From an uncultured Anaerolineae bacterium (GTDB taxonomy: Bacteria > Chloroflexota > Anaerolineae > Aggregatilineales > Phototrophicaceae), in NCBI GenBank assembly GCA_938022205.1, contig CALIEB010000003.1:101026-165025 (forward strand): a DNA stretch of 64,000 nt. The letters run 5' to 3'. The stretch's first letter is position 1. Each line of letters starts with the position of its first letter. The notes beneath the pieces were generated by a model. That model was not told the DNA's origin and made no database searches. It was given only the letters and a program-made list of their open reading frames with translations. Made by a program: the position numbers and the translations under genes. Positions 8,880 through 17,215 of the stretch are shown here, one piece after another.

Positions 8880-9924
8880 GGCGTTGTCTATGGGGGCTCC
8901 GTCAGCCACAGAGGATGAGCATGGAGCAACGCATGAGGCGTACGTCTTGCGCTGTACGTCTGATGGCGTGCTGATTGCCAATGACGACATGATAATGACC
9001 TACATCAACCCGGCGGCGGCGAGCATGCTAGGGGTGACAGTGGACGAGGTGCTGCAAAAGCACGTGGCGGCTTGCTTTAGCAAGAATCCGCCGCTGCTCA
9101 ACCTATTCGAGCGCACAGGCGAGCAAAAGTTAGAGGTGCGCTTGCCGCGCCGTCGCCTTGCGCAAGGGCTGGCGAACACGATGGCGAACGGCGAGCGCGT
9201 CGTGCTGCTGCAGGATGTCACCGAGAAGCGCGACCTCGACAATCGCCGCGAGATGCTTATCCGCGCTATTACTCATGACCTGCGCAACCCTATCTCGGCT
9301 ATCGGCGGCTTTATGGACTTGGTCGGCAAGCTGGGCGAACTCAACGAAGCCCAGCGCAAGTTTTTGACACGCGCCCGCCAAACCACGAGCAAGCTGCAGG
9401 ACATGATTGCCACGTTGGTCGAGTTAGCGTGGATTGAGGCGGGCATGCCGCTTCAGCACGCGCCTGTGCGCCTTGACGAGGTTATCCAAAAGGCTGTCGA
9501 TGCGTTACAGGCAACGGCGCGCAAACACAACGTTGGCATCGTCATGTCTATTCAACGTCCGCTGCCTGTGGTGCTGGGCGATGCCGAACGCTTGCAGATG
9601 GTCGTCTTTCAGCTTTTACACAACGCGCTTATCTACTCTCATCCGGAGACGAACGTTGTCATTCACGCATGGCAAGACGAAGAAGAGCTTTACTGCAGCG
9701 TGGCGGACCAAGGCATTGGCATTGCCGACAGCGAGATTGAGCTAGTGTTCGACCGCATGTACCGCGCGCGTGACGAGCGTGTGAATGACATTGCTGGCGG
9801 CGGCTTAGGTTTGACGATTGCGCGCACGATTGTCAAGCGGCACGGTGGCGACATTTGGGCATCGAGCAATCTGAACGTTGGCAGCACGTTTACGTTTGTG
9901 TTGCCTGCCGCGCAGCAGAGATGA
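8869..9924 (+). CDS. Soluble PAS-domain sensor histidine kinase
   Basis: 351 residues, no membrane span. Residues about 20-115 form a PAS sensor (LRCTSDGVLIANDDMIMTYI, then MLGVTVDEVL). The dimerisation/phosphoacceptor helix carries ITHDLRNP with His136. The ATPase domain has an N box (LLHNALIYSHPE), G1 DQGIGI (Asp280) and G2 GGGLGL (310-315). It should autophosphorylate His136 in response to a cytoplasmic signal. No response regulator gene is adjacent, so the partner is encoded elsewhere. The ATG 8869 overlaps the previous gene by 11 bases; ATG 8890 is an alternative start. Confidence 0.88.
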   Translation: MKIEALSMGAPSATEDEHGATHEAYVLRCTSDGVLIANDDMIMTYINPAAASMLGVTVDEVLQKHVAACFSKNPPLLNLFERTGEQKLEVRLPRRRLAQGLANTMANGERVVLLQDVTEKRDLDNRREMLIRAITHDLRNPISAIGGFMDLVGKLGELNEAQRKFLTRARQTTSKLQDMIATLVELAWIEAGMPLQHAPVRLDEVIQKAVDALQATARKHNVGIVMSIQRPLPVVLGDAERLQMVVFQLLHNALIYSHPETNVVIHAWQDEEELYCSVADQGIGIADSEIELVFDRMYRARDERVNDIAGGGLGLTIARTIVKRHGGDIWASSNLNVGSTFTFVLPAAQQR

Positions 9925-9933
9925 GGGGCTGCC

Positions 9934-10842
9934 ATGCAAAAAATTAAGGTGCGGCTGCCGGCAACTCTGACGAATTTCGGCGTGGCACTGGACAATCTTG
10001 GCTTAGCGTTGGGGTTGTACACACAGGTTGAGTTTTCCCCGCGTGAGGATACGCAACTCATCGTCGAGACGCTGGGCGAAGGTGCGGGCGAGTACGCGCT
10101 AGGGTTGCGGCACCCGGTCGTTTTAGGTATGTCGCGCTTTTTTCAAGAGCATGAGCGCGCCCCGAGCGGCGTGTCGATTCGCGTGCAAAATGACATCCCG
10201 TTGCGCAGCGGCTTGGGCGCAGAGACGGCGTTTATGCTGGCAGGGGTCATTGGTGCGAACAATCTGCTCGGCGGGGGCTGGGGACGCGATGCGCTCATGC
10301 GCTTTGCTATTCACATCACCCAGCGACCGTACCATATTTTAAGCGCGATGCTCGGTGGGCTAACGGCTTGTGTGCTGCAAGATGACGGTGAGCCGATTTA
10401 CCGCACCCTGCCGCTTAAGGCGTTTCGCGTGATTGTGGCGATACCGCAATTAGAACGCTACACCGCACCGCTTAAGCCCGAGAAGCTCGATTACAGCGAG
10501 CATTTGTACAGCGCGCAACGGCTTCCGCTGTTGCTGGAGGCACTGAAACACGGTGACCTCGAGCTGCTGGCGAGTACTTTTCAAGAGCGCGTGCTTGCGC
10601 CGCAGTTTGCTCAGCAAATTCGCGGCTACGCGCACGTTGCGGAAGTGGCGCGCTTGGCGGGTGCCTTGGCGGTGACGACGAGCGGCATGGGTCCCGCGAT
10701 GGTTTTTCTAGCGCACAAGGCGCACGACCGCATCGCCGAAGCCGTTGAAACAGCGTTTCGCAACCTTGACATCAAGGGCAGGGTGGTGATTGTTCCCCTA
10801 GACACACAGGGCGTTGTGATTAGCATGATGCAAACGACTTAG
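9934..10842 (+). CDS. thrB: GHMP-family kinase, probably homoserine kinase
   Basis: 302 residues of the GHMP kinase fold. The N-terminus (VRLPATLTNFGVALDNLGLA) matches homoserine kinases, which normally read VxVPATxANLGxGFDxLGLA. The phosphate loop, usually PxxxGLGSSAA, here reads RSGLGAETA (Arg91-Ala99), with a Glu and Thr in place of the two serines. The C-terminal TSGMGPAMVFLAH corresponds to the usual TxSGAGPxxxAL motif. The reaction would be ATP-dependent phosphorylation of homoserine in threonine synthesis. The altered loop leaves room for a different small-molecule substrate. It starts nine bases after the kinase gene upstream. Confidence 0.65.
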   Translation: MQKIKVRLPATLTNFGVALDNLGLALGLYTQVEFSPREDTQLIVETLGEGAGEYALGLRHPVVLGMSRFFQEHERAPSGVSIRVQNDIPLRSGLGAETAFMLAGVIGANNLLGGGWGRDALMRFAIHITQRPYHILSAMLGGLTACVLQDDGEPIYRTLPLKAFRVIVAIPQLERYTAPLKPEKLDYSEHLYSAQRLPLLLEALKHGDLELLASTFQERVLAPQFAQQIRGYAHVAEVARLAGALAVTTSGMGPAMVFLAHKAHDRIAEAVETAFRNLDIKGRVVIVPLDTQGVVISMMQTT

Positions 10843-10863
10843 CGTGACGCTTGTGGAGAACTT

Positions 10864-11190
10864 ATGACCGAAAAACCGATACCAAGCGGTATCACACTCA
10901 ACAAAACGGAAGGCTATCTAGAGATTGTTTGGCAAGACGGCAGCACCTGCCGCTATCCGCTTTCGCACTTGCGCGAGGCTTGCCCTTGCGTTGAATGCCG
11001 CGGCGGGCACCAGTTCATGGGCATCGAGAACGCGCCTGAGAATATCTTGAAGCTAACGCCTAAGCGCGCTTACACTGTGACCGCGCTCAATCCCGTCGGG
11101 CATTACGCCCTGCAGCCCGTTTGGGATGATGGACATTCGACAGGCATTTACACGTGGGAGTACCTGCGCTACCTTTGCCCTAAGGCGTAA
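10864..11190 (+). CDS. DUF971 (gamma-butyrobetaine hydroxylase-like N-terminal) protein
   Basis: 108 residues, the full length of a free-standing DUF971 protein. The metal site is visible: Cys40-x-Cys42-x2-Cys45 in CPCVECRGGH with His49. The family hallmarks WQDGSTCRYPLSHLREAC and the closing WEYLRYLCP are present. The same fold is the zinc-binding N-terminal domain of gamma-butyrobetaine hydroxylase; in bacteria the lone domain is often linked to iron-sulfur or MRP/ApbC proteins. No such partner is next to it here. It is the last gene of the run before malE. Confidence 0.88.
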   Translation: MTEKPIPSGITLNKTEGYLEIVWQDGSTCRYPLSHLREACPCVECRGGHQFMGIENAPENILKLTPKRAYTVTALNPVGHYALQPVWDDGHSTGIYTWEYLRYLCPKA

Positions 11191-11217
11191 AAGTAGACGA
11201 TAAAGTGACAAATGTTA

Positions 11218-11251
11218 CCCCTATTTTGTGCGCAATGCACAAAAAATGGGG
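11218..11251 (+). terminator. Inverted repeat after the DUF971 gene; terminator or operator
   Basis: CCCCTATTTTGTGC (11218-11231) and GCACAAAAAATGGGG (11237-11251) form a near-perfect hairpin with a five-base loop; one base bulges on the right arm. It lies 28 bases after the stop at 11190 and upstream of the malE promoter. It lacks a run of T directly after the stem, so a regulatory role for the mal genes is as likely as termination. The core TTGTGC...GCACAA recurs before atpA. Confidence 0.4.
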
Positions 11252-11263
11252 GCTAAAAATCAT

Positions 11264-11291
11264 TTTGCGTTGCTGCGTTTAGCGTTATAAT
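11264..11291 (+). promoter_or_regulatory. Probable malE promoter with downstream dyad
   Basis: A perfect TATAAT lies at 11286-11291 with TTTGCG (11264-11269) 16 bases upstream as a weak -35 box. About ten bases after it is the dyad ACTCA-N6-TGAGT (11301-11316), in the right place for a repressor operator covering the transcription start. Sugar responsiveness is inferred from the genes served. Confidence 0.45.
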
Positions 11292-11362
11292 TAAGCCGTT
11301 ACTCATGAAAGTGAGTACTGCACTATCCATTAGGTGTTTAATCTACAACGAGAGGTTATCTT

Positions 11363-12604
11363 ATGTTACGCAAGGTTTTAGGTTTAGTTACACTTGTTGC
11401 AGTCGTTCTTGGGACGTTCGGCAGCGCGTTTGCGCAGAGCGAACTTGTCATTTGGGCGGATGACACCCGCGCTCCTGTCTTGGAAGAGTTGGGCAAGCAG
11501 TTTGAGGCAGAGTTTGGCGTTGCCGTGAAGGTGCAGCAGCTGGGCTTTGGGGATATCCGCGACCAATTTAAGACCGCCGCGCCCGCTGGCGAAGGTCCCG
11601 ACATCATCATCGGCGCGCACGACTGGCTCGGTGAGCTAACCCAAAGCGGGTTGCTGGAGCCGCTGGTGCTAGACGAAGCGTTCTTGGCGAACTTCGCACC
11701 GGCCGCCCTGCAAGGGTTCACCTTCAACAGCACGCTCTATGGCTTGCCCTATGCGACCGAGAACGTGGCGTTCCTTTACAACCCCGAGCTGGTGGAAACG
11801 ACACCCGCGACGTGGGACGAGGTGTTTGCACTTAGCCAAATGCTGGTGAAAGAAGGCAAGTCCAAATATGGCTTCGTCCGCCAAGAAGGTGACCCCTATC
11901 ACTTCTTCCCGATTCAGACCGCATTCGGTGGCTATGTCTTTGGCTTTGACGAAGACGGCAACTACAACCCCGAAGATTTGGGCGTTGACAGCGAAGGCTC
12001 GATTGCTGCTCTGACGTGGTGGGAAAACTTCGTCAAGGCTGGTCTGCAGCCGCAAGCTGTTGACTATGACGTGATGCACAACCTGTTCGAAGCGGGCGAT
12101 GCAGCGATGATTGTCACGGGTCCTTGGGCGTTGGACCGCATCCGCAAGTCAGGCGTGCCTTATGTGGTGTCCCCGACCTTCCCCGAAGGTGCCGAAGGGG
12201 TGGCTGGCAAACCCTTCCTCGGCGTGCAGGGCTTTATGGTTAGCTCCTTCAGCAAGAACAAAGAGCTGGCGGTGGCTTTCTTGACCGAATTCGTGGCGAG
12301 CGAGGACATTGAAGTTACGATTAAGGTCGGCGATAAGGAAATGATGGGCTACCCGATGTACCTGCTCGGCTTGTCGCGTCCGTCGGCATACCTGCCCGCG
12401 CTGCAAGCTAACGAAGACCCCGACTTTGTGGCGTATGGTTTGGCTGGCACGGAAGCTCTCCCCATGCCTGCTATCCCGCAAATGGGTGCCGTGTGGTCTT
12501 CTTGGGGCAACGCCGTTACCGCCGTGACGCAAGGCACGGAAACGGCTGCCGATGCCTTCACAAAGGCTGCTGAACAAATTCGTACACAACTTGCGGGCAA
12601 TTAG
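11363..12604 (+). CDS. malE: Maltose/maltodextrin-type ABC substrate-binding protein
   Basis: 413 residues. The mature N-terminus matches E. coli MalE closely in pattern: [20 protein letters not shown] and [26 protein letters not shown]. The signal peptide ends SAFA/QSE (about residue 24) and contains no cysteine, so there is no lipobox. It delivers maltose or maltodextrin-like sugars to the MalF/MalG permease encoded just downstream. The ATG at 11363 follows GAGAGG. An operon with malF (21 bases further) and malG is clear. Exact sugar specificity cannot be read. Confidence 0.9.
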   Translation: MLRKVLGLVTLVAVVLGTFGSAFAQSELVIWADDTRAPVLEELGKQFEAEFGVAVKVQQLGFGDIRDQFKTAAPAGEGPDIIIGAHDWLGELTQSGLLEPLVLDEAFLANFAPAALQGFTFNSTLYGLPYATENVAFLYNPELVETTPATWDEVFALSQMLVKEGKSKYGFVRQEGDPYHFFPIQTAFGGYVFGFDEDGNYNPEDLGVDSEGSIAALTWWENFVKAGLQPQAVDYDVMHNLFEAGDAAMIVTGPWALDRIRKSGVPYVVSPTFPEGAEGVAGKPFLGVQGFMVSSFSKNKELAVAFLTEFVASEDIEVTIKVGDKEMMGYPMYLLGLSRPSAYLPALQANEDPDFVAYGLAGTEALPMPAIPQMGAVWSSWGNAVTAVTQGTETAADAFTKAAEQIRTQLAGN

Positions 12605-12625
12605 TCGCCTGCTCCATAACCGACA

Positions 12626-14269
12626 ATGAGCGCAGTCAAAACTAGCGCGAGCGGCGGAGCCTCCTCAACGGGAGGCTCTGCCCTTATCGGGAGGTTGGTG
12701 CAAATCGCCATCCTCGTTGCTATTGATTTGTTTGCCGCGTTTTTAGTGATTAACCTTGCACGGGACGGCATTTGGGAATTTGCCATCTTCTTGGCGTTGG
12801 TGACCTTGTTCGTCAACGTGATTCAGTTCCGCAAAGAGTTGTTTCCTATTCGTTGGATTTCGCCTGCTTTGGTCTTGATGGGGGTCATGGTGATTTACCC
12901 CATCCTCTACACCGTGTATGTGTCTTTGACAAACTACAGCGATGGCAACTTTCTAACTAAAACACAGGTTATTAATCAGGTCTCAAGAGAGCGTTTCTTG
13001 CCCGAAGGTGGGGCGGTCTTTGATTATGTGGCGTATCGCAACGAGGCAGGTGAGTTCGCGCTGCTCTTGACCAACAGCGCGGGCGAAGCCTTTTTTGCTC
13101 GTGTAGGCGCGCCGTTAGAAGCGGTTAAGCCCGATGCTGAAGGCAAATTTGCTGACACTATCGACGGCTTCACGGTGCTGCCGCGCTCGGAGCGGTTTAG
13201 CGCGCTGGCGACGTTATCCGCGCTGTCGTTTGGTCCTGAAGACCAGCCGCTGCAAATCAGCAGTGGCAAGGCGCGCGCGCTGCAGCCGCGCTTCATCTAC
13301 GACAGCGCAAAGGATTCCTTTACCGACCGACTTGATGGCAAGGTCTACTTTGCCGACGACACCATCGGTTTCTTTGTCAACGTGGCGGACTATGAGGCTG
13401 CGCTTGCCGCTGACCCGAACACGCGCATCTCGTCGTTCTATCTAGCTACGCCGACGTTCGCGCAGGGAGCAGGCTATCGCGTGCTGGTGGGTGCGAACAA
13501 CTTCACGCGCTTCTTCACCAGCCCCGCCATTCGGGGACCTCTCTTGCAAATCTTCACGTGGACGGTGACTTTCGCGCTGGTGTCGGTGTTCTCGACCTTC
13601 GCGCTAGGGTTGCTCATCGCGCTGCTCCTGCAAGCAGATACCCCCGCCAAGCGTGTGTTCCGCACGCTGCTCATCGTGCCTTATGCGATTCCCGCGTTGA
13701 TTGCGGTGTCCACGTGGCGCGGCATGCTCAACCCGAACATGGGCGTGATTGGCAGCACGCTCAGCGACATCTTGGGCTACCAAATTCCGGTATTTTCTGA
13801 CGCAACGTGGGCAAAAGTCGCCATCCTGCTGATTAACCTGTGGCTGGGGTATCCTTACTTTATGTTGGTGTGTAGCGGCGCGCTGGCAGCAATTCCCTCT
13901 GACATGTACGAAGCGGCGCAAGTGGACGGCGCGAACACCCTACAGCAGTTCCGCTTCTTGACACTGCCGCTGCTGCTGGTTTCGGTGGGTCCTCTGTTGA
14001 TTGCGTCGTTCACGTTTAACTTCAACAACTTCGTGATTATCGAGGCGTTTAACAAGGGCTTGCCGCCCATCCTTGACACGCCCACCGCTGCCGGTCAGAC
14101 CGACATCTTGATTAGCTATGCCTTCCGCCTTGCCTTCGGCTCGGGGCGCGGCGCAGACTTTGGGCTAGCGTCAGCTATCACCATCGTCATCTTTGCTATT
14201 GTGGCAGGTATCACGATGCTGCAGTTCCGCTTTACGCGCCAGTGGGAGGAGACTTCGAAAAATGTCTAG
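12626..14269 (+). CDS. malF: Maltose-type ABC transporter permease MalF
   Basis: 547 residues, the extra length relative to ordinary sugar permeases coming from a roughly 190-residue extracellular insert between the third and fourth membrane spans, as in MalF proteins. The insert has repeated FAL and FTV strands and ends near FVNVADYEAALA. The C-terminal permease half contains the coupling loop EAAQVDGANTLQQF (Glu429 onwards), which contacts the ATPase. It forms a heterodimer with MalG. Its last eight bases overlap malG. No ATPase gene follows, so a shared MsmK/MalK-type ATPase from elsewhere is presumably used. Confidence 0.92.
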   Translation: MSAVKTSASGGASSTGGSALIGRLVQIAILVAIDLFAAFLVINLARDGIWEFAIFLALVTLFVNVIQFRKELFPIRWISPALVLMGVMVIYPILYTVYVSLTNYSDGNFLTKTQVINQVSRERFLPEGGAVFDYVAYRNEAGEFALLLTNSAGEAFFARVGAPLEAVKPDAEGKFADTIDGFTVLPRSERFSALATLSALSFGPEDQPLQISSGKARALQPRFIYDSAKDSFTDRLDGKVYFADDTIGFFVNVADYEAALAADPNTRISSFYLATPTFAQGAGYRVLVGANNFTRFFTSPAIRGPLLQIFTWTVTFALVSVFSTFALGLLIALLLQADTPAKRVFRTLLIVPYAIPALIAVSTWRGMLNPNMGVIGSTLSDILGYQIPVFSDATWAKVAILLINLWLGYPYFMLVCSGALAAIPSDMYEAAQVDGANTLQQFRFLTLPLLLVSVGPLLIASFTFNFNNFVIIEAFNKGLPPILDTPTAAGQTDILISYAFRLAFGSGRGADFGLASAITIVIFAIVAGITMLQFRFTRQWEETSKNV

Positions 14270-15185
14270 CATGTCACTAGCTCAGAACTCAAAGCGGAAG
14301 CGTGGTGAAGGCAACTATGCGCAGCAAAAGCTGTTCTGGAAAGTGGTGCGCGTGCTTGTCTTGACGTTTTTCGTCTTTTTCGCGCTCTTTCCAGCAGTGT
14401 GGGTGCTGTCTGCGTCGTTTAACCCGTCGCAGTCGATGTCCTCGCAAACGCTCATTCCACGCAACGTGACCAGCGTTGACCAGCTGCTTGTCAACTATCG
14501 CGTGCTGTTTGAAACGCCGCGCTACCCGTTCTTTCGCTGGGTGCTAAACTCGGTCATTGTGGCAAGCATCACGTCTGTGCTGACGGTCATGATTACCGCG
14601 CTGAGTGCCTATTCGTTCTCGCGCTTCCGCTTCTTTGGGCGGCAGGGCTTGATGTTGTTTATCCTGTTGGTGCAGGTGTTCCCTAACTTGCTGGCGATGG
14701 TTGCCATCTTCCTGATGCTCCAGCAAATCGGGCAGTATTTGCCGTTTTTGGGGCTGAACACGCAAGGTGGTCTGATTCTCGTCTACGTTGGCGGCGGCAT
14801 GGGCATCAACATCTGGCTCATGAAAGGCTTCTTCGACAGTGTGCCGCGCGACATCGACGAATCGGCACAAGTCGACGGCGCAACGCACTGGCAGACCTAC
14901 TGGCTGCTTATCTTCCCGTTGGTGCGCCCGATTTTGATTGTGGTCGGCATTTTGTCGTTCGTTGGCACGTTTAATGAGTTTGTGTTGGCGCGCGTGCTGC
15001 TGCGCGACATTAACTCGTGGACGCTGATGGTGGGCTTGTGGGGCTTCGTCTCGGATAACTTCGGGCAGAACTGGGGCATCTTCGCCGCCGGCTCTGTGAT
15101 TGGCGCGCTGCCTACGCTGTTGGTCTACTTGTTCTTCCAAGACCAAATTGTGGGCGGTCTGACGCAAGGTGCTGTGAAGGGCTAA
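14262..15185 (+). CDS. malG: Maltose-type ABC transporter permease MalG
   Basis: 307 residues. The frame is open further upstream (14193), but GGGAGGAG at 14244-14251 sets the start at ATG 14262, overlapping the malF stop. Six membrane spans can be traced. The coupling motif reads DESAQVDGATHWQTYW (Glu200 onwards), with Ser in place of the second position of EAA. The C-terminus (FFQDQIVGGLTQGAVKG) is the classic MalG ending, where the tail reaches toward the ATPase or substrate site. A strong terminator lies 23 bases after the stop. Confidence 0.92.
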   Translation: MSSMSLAQNSKRKRGEGNYAQQKLFWKVVRVLVLTFFVFFALFPAVWVLSASFNPSQSMSSQTLIPRNVTSVDQLLVNYRVLFETPRYPFFRWVLNSVIVASITSVLTVMITALSAYSFSRFRFFGRQGLMLFILLVQVFPNLLAMVAIFLMLQQIGQYLPFLGLNTQGGLILVYVGGGMGINIWLMKGFFDSVPRDIDESAQVDGATHWQTYWLLIFPLVRPILIVVGILSFVGTFNEFVLARVLLRDINSWTLMVGLWGFVSDNFGQNWGIFAAGSVIGALPTLLVYLFFQDQIVGGLTQGAVKG

Positions 15186-15207
15186 TCTGGCGCGTGTTAT
15201 GCGCTAG

Positions 15208-15245
15208 AGGCGGGCATAGGCTGGCAAGCTATGCCCGCCTTTTTT
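15208..15245 (+). terminator. Rho-independent terminator of malEFG
   Basis: A perfect 12-bp stem, AGGCGGGCATAG (15208-15219) pairing with CTATGCCCGCCT (15229-15240), with a nine-base loop and five T residues after it. It also lies just beyond the end of the convergent gene at 15249, but only the plus-strand side has a T run. Confidence 0.9.
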
Positions 15246-15248
15246 GGC

Positions 15249-16937
15249 TTACTTATCCCAAATGGGTTGGCGCAGGTCGGTGATGAGCGGTGTGTTGGCA
15301 AAATTGCACGTTGGAGCTTCGGGGATGATGCCGTCACGAATGGCTAGCATCGGCGCGCTGGGGTTGAAGTAGTTATAGGCGAGCCGCGCTGATTCGGCGA
15401 TGACCGGCAGCGATTCCGAGAACAAGAGCCAGCTCGGCTGAAAGACCATCATCACCATGACAAAATCGCCGCCTTCGCTGAAGAATATGCCCGCGTTGCT
15501 GTGCGTGGTGTCAATCCAGCCGTGCTTGTGGGCAACGCGCACACCTTCGGGAATGCCGGCCTTGAGCAGCCCGTCCACCGTGTTGTTGCTCATGACGTGC
15601 AACATTTGACGGCACTCGCGCGGTTCGTAAAGGTCGCCAAATTTTTCCAGCAAAATGCCGCCGTCACCATAAGCACATTGATAGACATCCGCGAGCAGCC
15701 AGCCAATCTCATCCACCGTGAGCTGGTTGGAGAGGTCGGGCTGGGCGCGCACTTGGTCGACACCAGTGGTCGGGTAGCGAATAGGGCGTGGCGGTATGGG
15801 AGGCTTTTGTGGGTCGGTAACGTAGGGCGAGAGCAAGAAGCTGTTCTTCATTCCCAGCGCGTTCATGAAACGTGTGACCTCTTCTGCACCGGTGAACTCA
15901 TCGCCGTTGCCGATGATGCTCAGCAGGCGGTTGGTTGCCACGTTCTCGCTGCAAATCATAGTATTGGCGATGTCGGTGGCAGTTTGCGCGTTGGGAGGTT
16001 CGTTGAGCGTGCCGTACAAGCGCACAAGAATGGGAATTTTGTTGACGCTCGTTCCGCTAAAGGCTATGTCGTTGCCGAAGGTGATGGCTTCACCTGTTTG
16101 TAAGTCCATTAAAAACAGCGCGCCAAAGCGGCTGGTTTGCGGGTCGAAGCGATTGCGCAGCATCAGCTCCCAAATTTGCTCACCTAAGCGGGCAAACGCA
16201 GGGCTTATTGGCACAGCTTCGCCGCTGTGGAGGTTGCTGCTAAGCACCACAGACGGCGTTGGCGTGAGGGTCGGCAGCACCAACACCCCATCGCTAATGG
16301 CGGGAAGCGTGAAGATATTGCCTTGTATGTCGAGCAAGTCGCGGGCAATCCACGCATAGCCGTTGGGCGAATTGGCATAGCGTACCTGCACCCAAGGATA
16401 TTGTGTGTGGTAACCGCTAAGCTCAAAGCGTTCGCCGGCATTCGCCACACCAACACGTGGATAGTCTACACCGGGTCCATAACGCACGTTGACTTCACCG
16501 CGCACTGTTCCCGTGACGCTATAGGTCGGCGTGAGTGTCGCGGTGGGCTGTGCCAGCGGCGCGCTGGTAGGCTGCGGATTGTTGGGTGCGGCGGCTGGCG
16601 GTGCTGTGACAAGCGTGGCTGGGTCAAGGATGAGTGTGCTGATAGGCACGGCGTTGAGCGCGCCGCGTATGGTCACCAAGTCTTGATACACCCAACCAAT
16701 GGGTCGCTGTGTGTTGGGGTCGCCGAGCAGCACCCAGGGGAAGAACTCGCTTCTGCCTATGACGGGGTAGACCGTGCCGCTGGTGATTTCGCCGACTTTG
16801 ACGCTGTTGGTGTCAGTGGCGGCACGCAGGTTAGCTTGCCCTAGTGCTTCTGCAGTTGCGACAGCTTGCGCTGCGCTCCACCATGTGCCGAGCGCAAGCA
16901 GCAGCAGCACGGCAAGCGCAAGTAGCGTTCGTTTCAT
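15249..16937 (-). CDS. Secreted serine hydrolase of the class A beta-lactamase fold with SH3 domains
   Basis: 562 residues from ATG 16937, which has an AAAGG site; an in-frame start further upstream lacks one. An N-terminal signal or anchor (MKRTLLALAVLLLLALGTWW) is followed by SH3-like repeats (GEVNVRYGPGVDYPRVG and YPWVQVRYA), which usually bind cell-wall peptides, and a Thr/Pro linker. The hydrolase part has the nucleophile motif Ser297-Val-Asn-Lys300, Ser330-Glu-Asn332 in place of the SDN loop, and Lys471-His-Gly473 in place of KTG. It probably acts on peptidoglycan peptides or a related substrate; beta-lactam hydrolysis is not implied. It is transcribed towards malG. Confidence 0.78.
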   Translation of the reverse strand: MKRTLLALAVLLLLALGTWWSAAQAVATAEALGQANLRAATDTNSVKVGEITSGTVYPVIGRSEFFPWVLLGDPNTQRPIGWVYQDLVTIRGALNAVPISTLILDPATLVTAPPAAAPNNPQPTSAPLAQPTATLTPTYSVTGTVRGEVNVRYGPGVDYPRVGVANAGERFELSGYHTQYPWVQVRYANSPNGYAWIARDLLDIQGNIFTLPAISDGVLVLPTLTPTPSVVLSSNLHSGEAVPISPAFARLGEQIWELMLRNRFDPQTSRFGALFLMDLQTGEAITFGNDIAFSGTSVNKIPILVRLYGTLNEPPNAQTATDIANTMICSENVATNRLLSIIGNGDEFTGAEEVTRFMNALGMKNSFLLSPYVTDPQKPPIPPRPIRYPTTGVDQVRAQPDLSNQLTVDEIGWLLADVYQCAYGDGGILLEKFGDLYEPRECRQMLHVMSNNTVDGLLKAGIPEGVRVAHKHGWIDTTHSNAGIFFSEGGDFVMVMMVFQPSWLLFSESLPVIAESARLAYNYFNPSAPMLAIRDGIIPEAPTCNFANTPLITDLRQPIWDK

Positions 16938-17027
16938 AAGAGCCTTTCGATAACTTGCGAACCGTTTGGCGCACATTATAGCACGCTGGCAAAATGGGCG
17001 AAAATAGCGTTTTGTCGCGGTTGAGAA

Positions 17028-17055
17028 TTGACAGGCGTGTGCTTTTTGCTACAAT
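17028..17055 (+). promoter_or_regulatory. tRNA-Leu promoter TTGACA-16-TACAAT
   Basis: A consensus TTGACA (17028-17033) and TACAAT (17050-17055) with a 16-base spacer. Transcription would begin near 17062, a few bases before the mature tRNA 5' end at 17068. Confidence 0.85.
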
Positions 17056-17067
17056 GACATGCGTCAA

Positions 17068-17150
17068 GCCGAAGTGGCGGAATTGGCAGACGCGCTACGT
17101 TCAGGGCGTAGTTCCCACAAGGAGTATGGGTTCGACTCCCATCTTCGGCA
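17068..17150 (+). tRNA. tRNA-Leu(CAG)
   Basis: The 83-base sequence folds as a class II tRNA. The acceptor stem GCCGAAG pairs with CTTCGGC at 17143-17149 and A17150 is the discriminator. The anticodon stem CTACG/CGTAG encloses loop TTCAGGG, giving anticodon CAG. The long variable arm and the T arm (ATGGG-TTCGACT-CCCAT) agree with leucine tRNA. The CCA end is not encoded. It is flanked by its own promoter and terminator. Confidence 0.95.
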
Positions 17151-17156
17151 AGAAAG

Positions 17157-17180
17157 CACCCGCATAGGCGGGTGTTTTTT
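17157..17180 (+). terminator. Terminator of the tRNA gene
   Basis: CACCCGC (17157-17163) pairs with GCGGGTG (17168-17174) around a four-base loop, followed by six T residues. It lies seven bases after the tRNA 3' end. Confidence 0.85.
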
Positions 17181-17215
17181 GTTGCATCTGCCTGGTTTTA
17201 TGCTATGCTAAGCGT

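Noticed and set aside
14544..15167. A 207-residue minus-strand open frame opposite malG
   Set aside because: Low-complexity His/Gln/Arg/Asp-rich translation, the mirror of a membrane protein; malG is unmistakable on the plus strand.
15501..16359. Plus-strand open frames opposite the serine hydrolase gene
   Set aside because: They mirror a gene with signal peptide and catalytic motifs; no ribosome sites and no motifs of their own.
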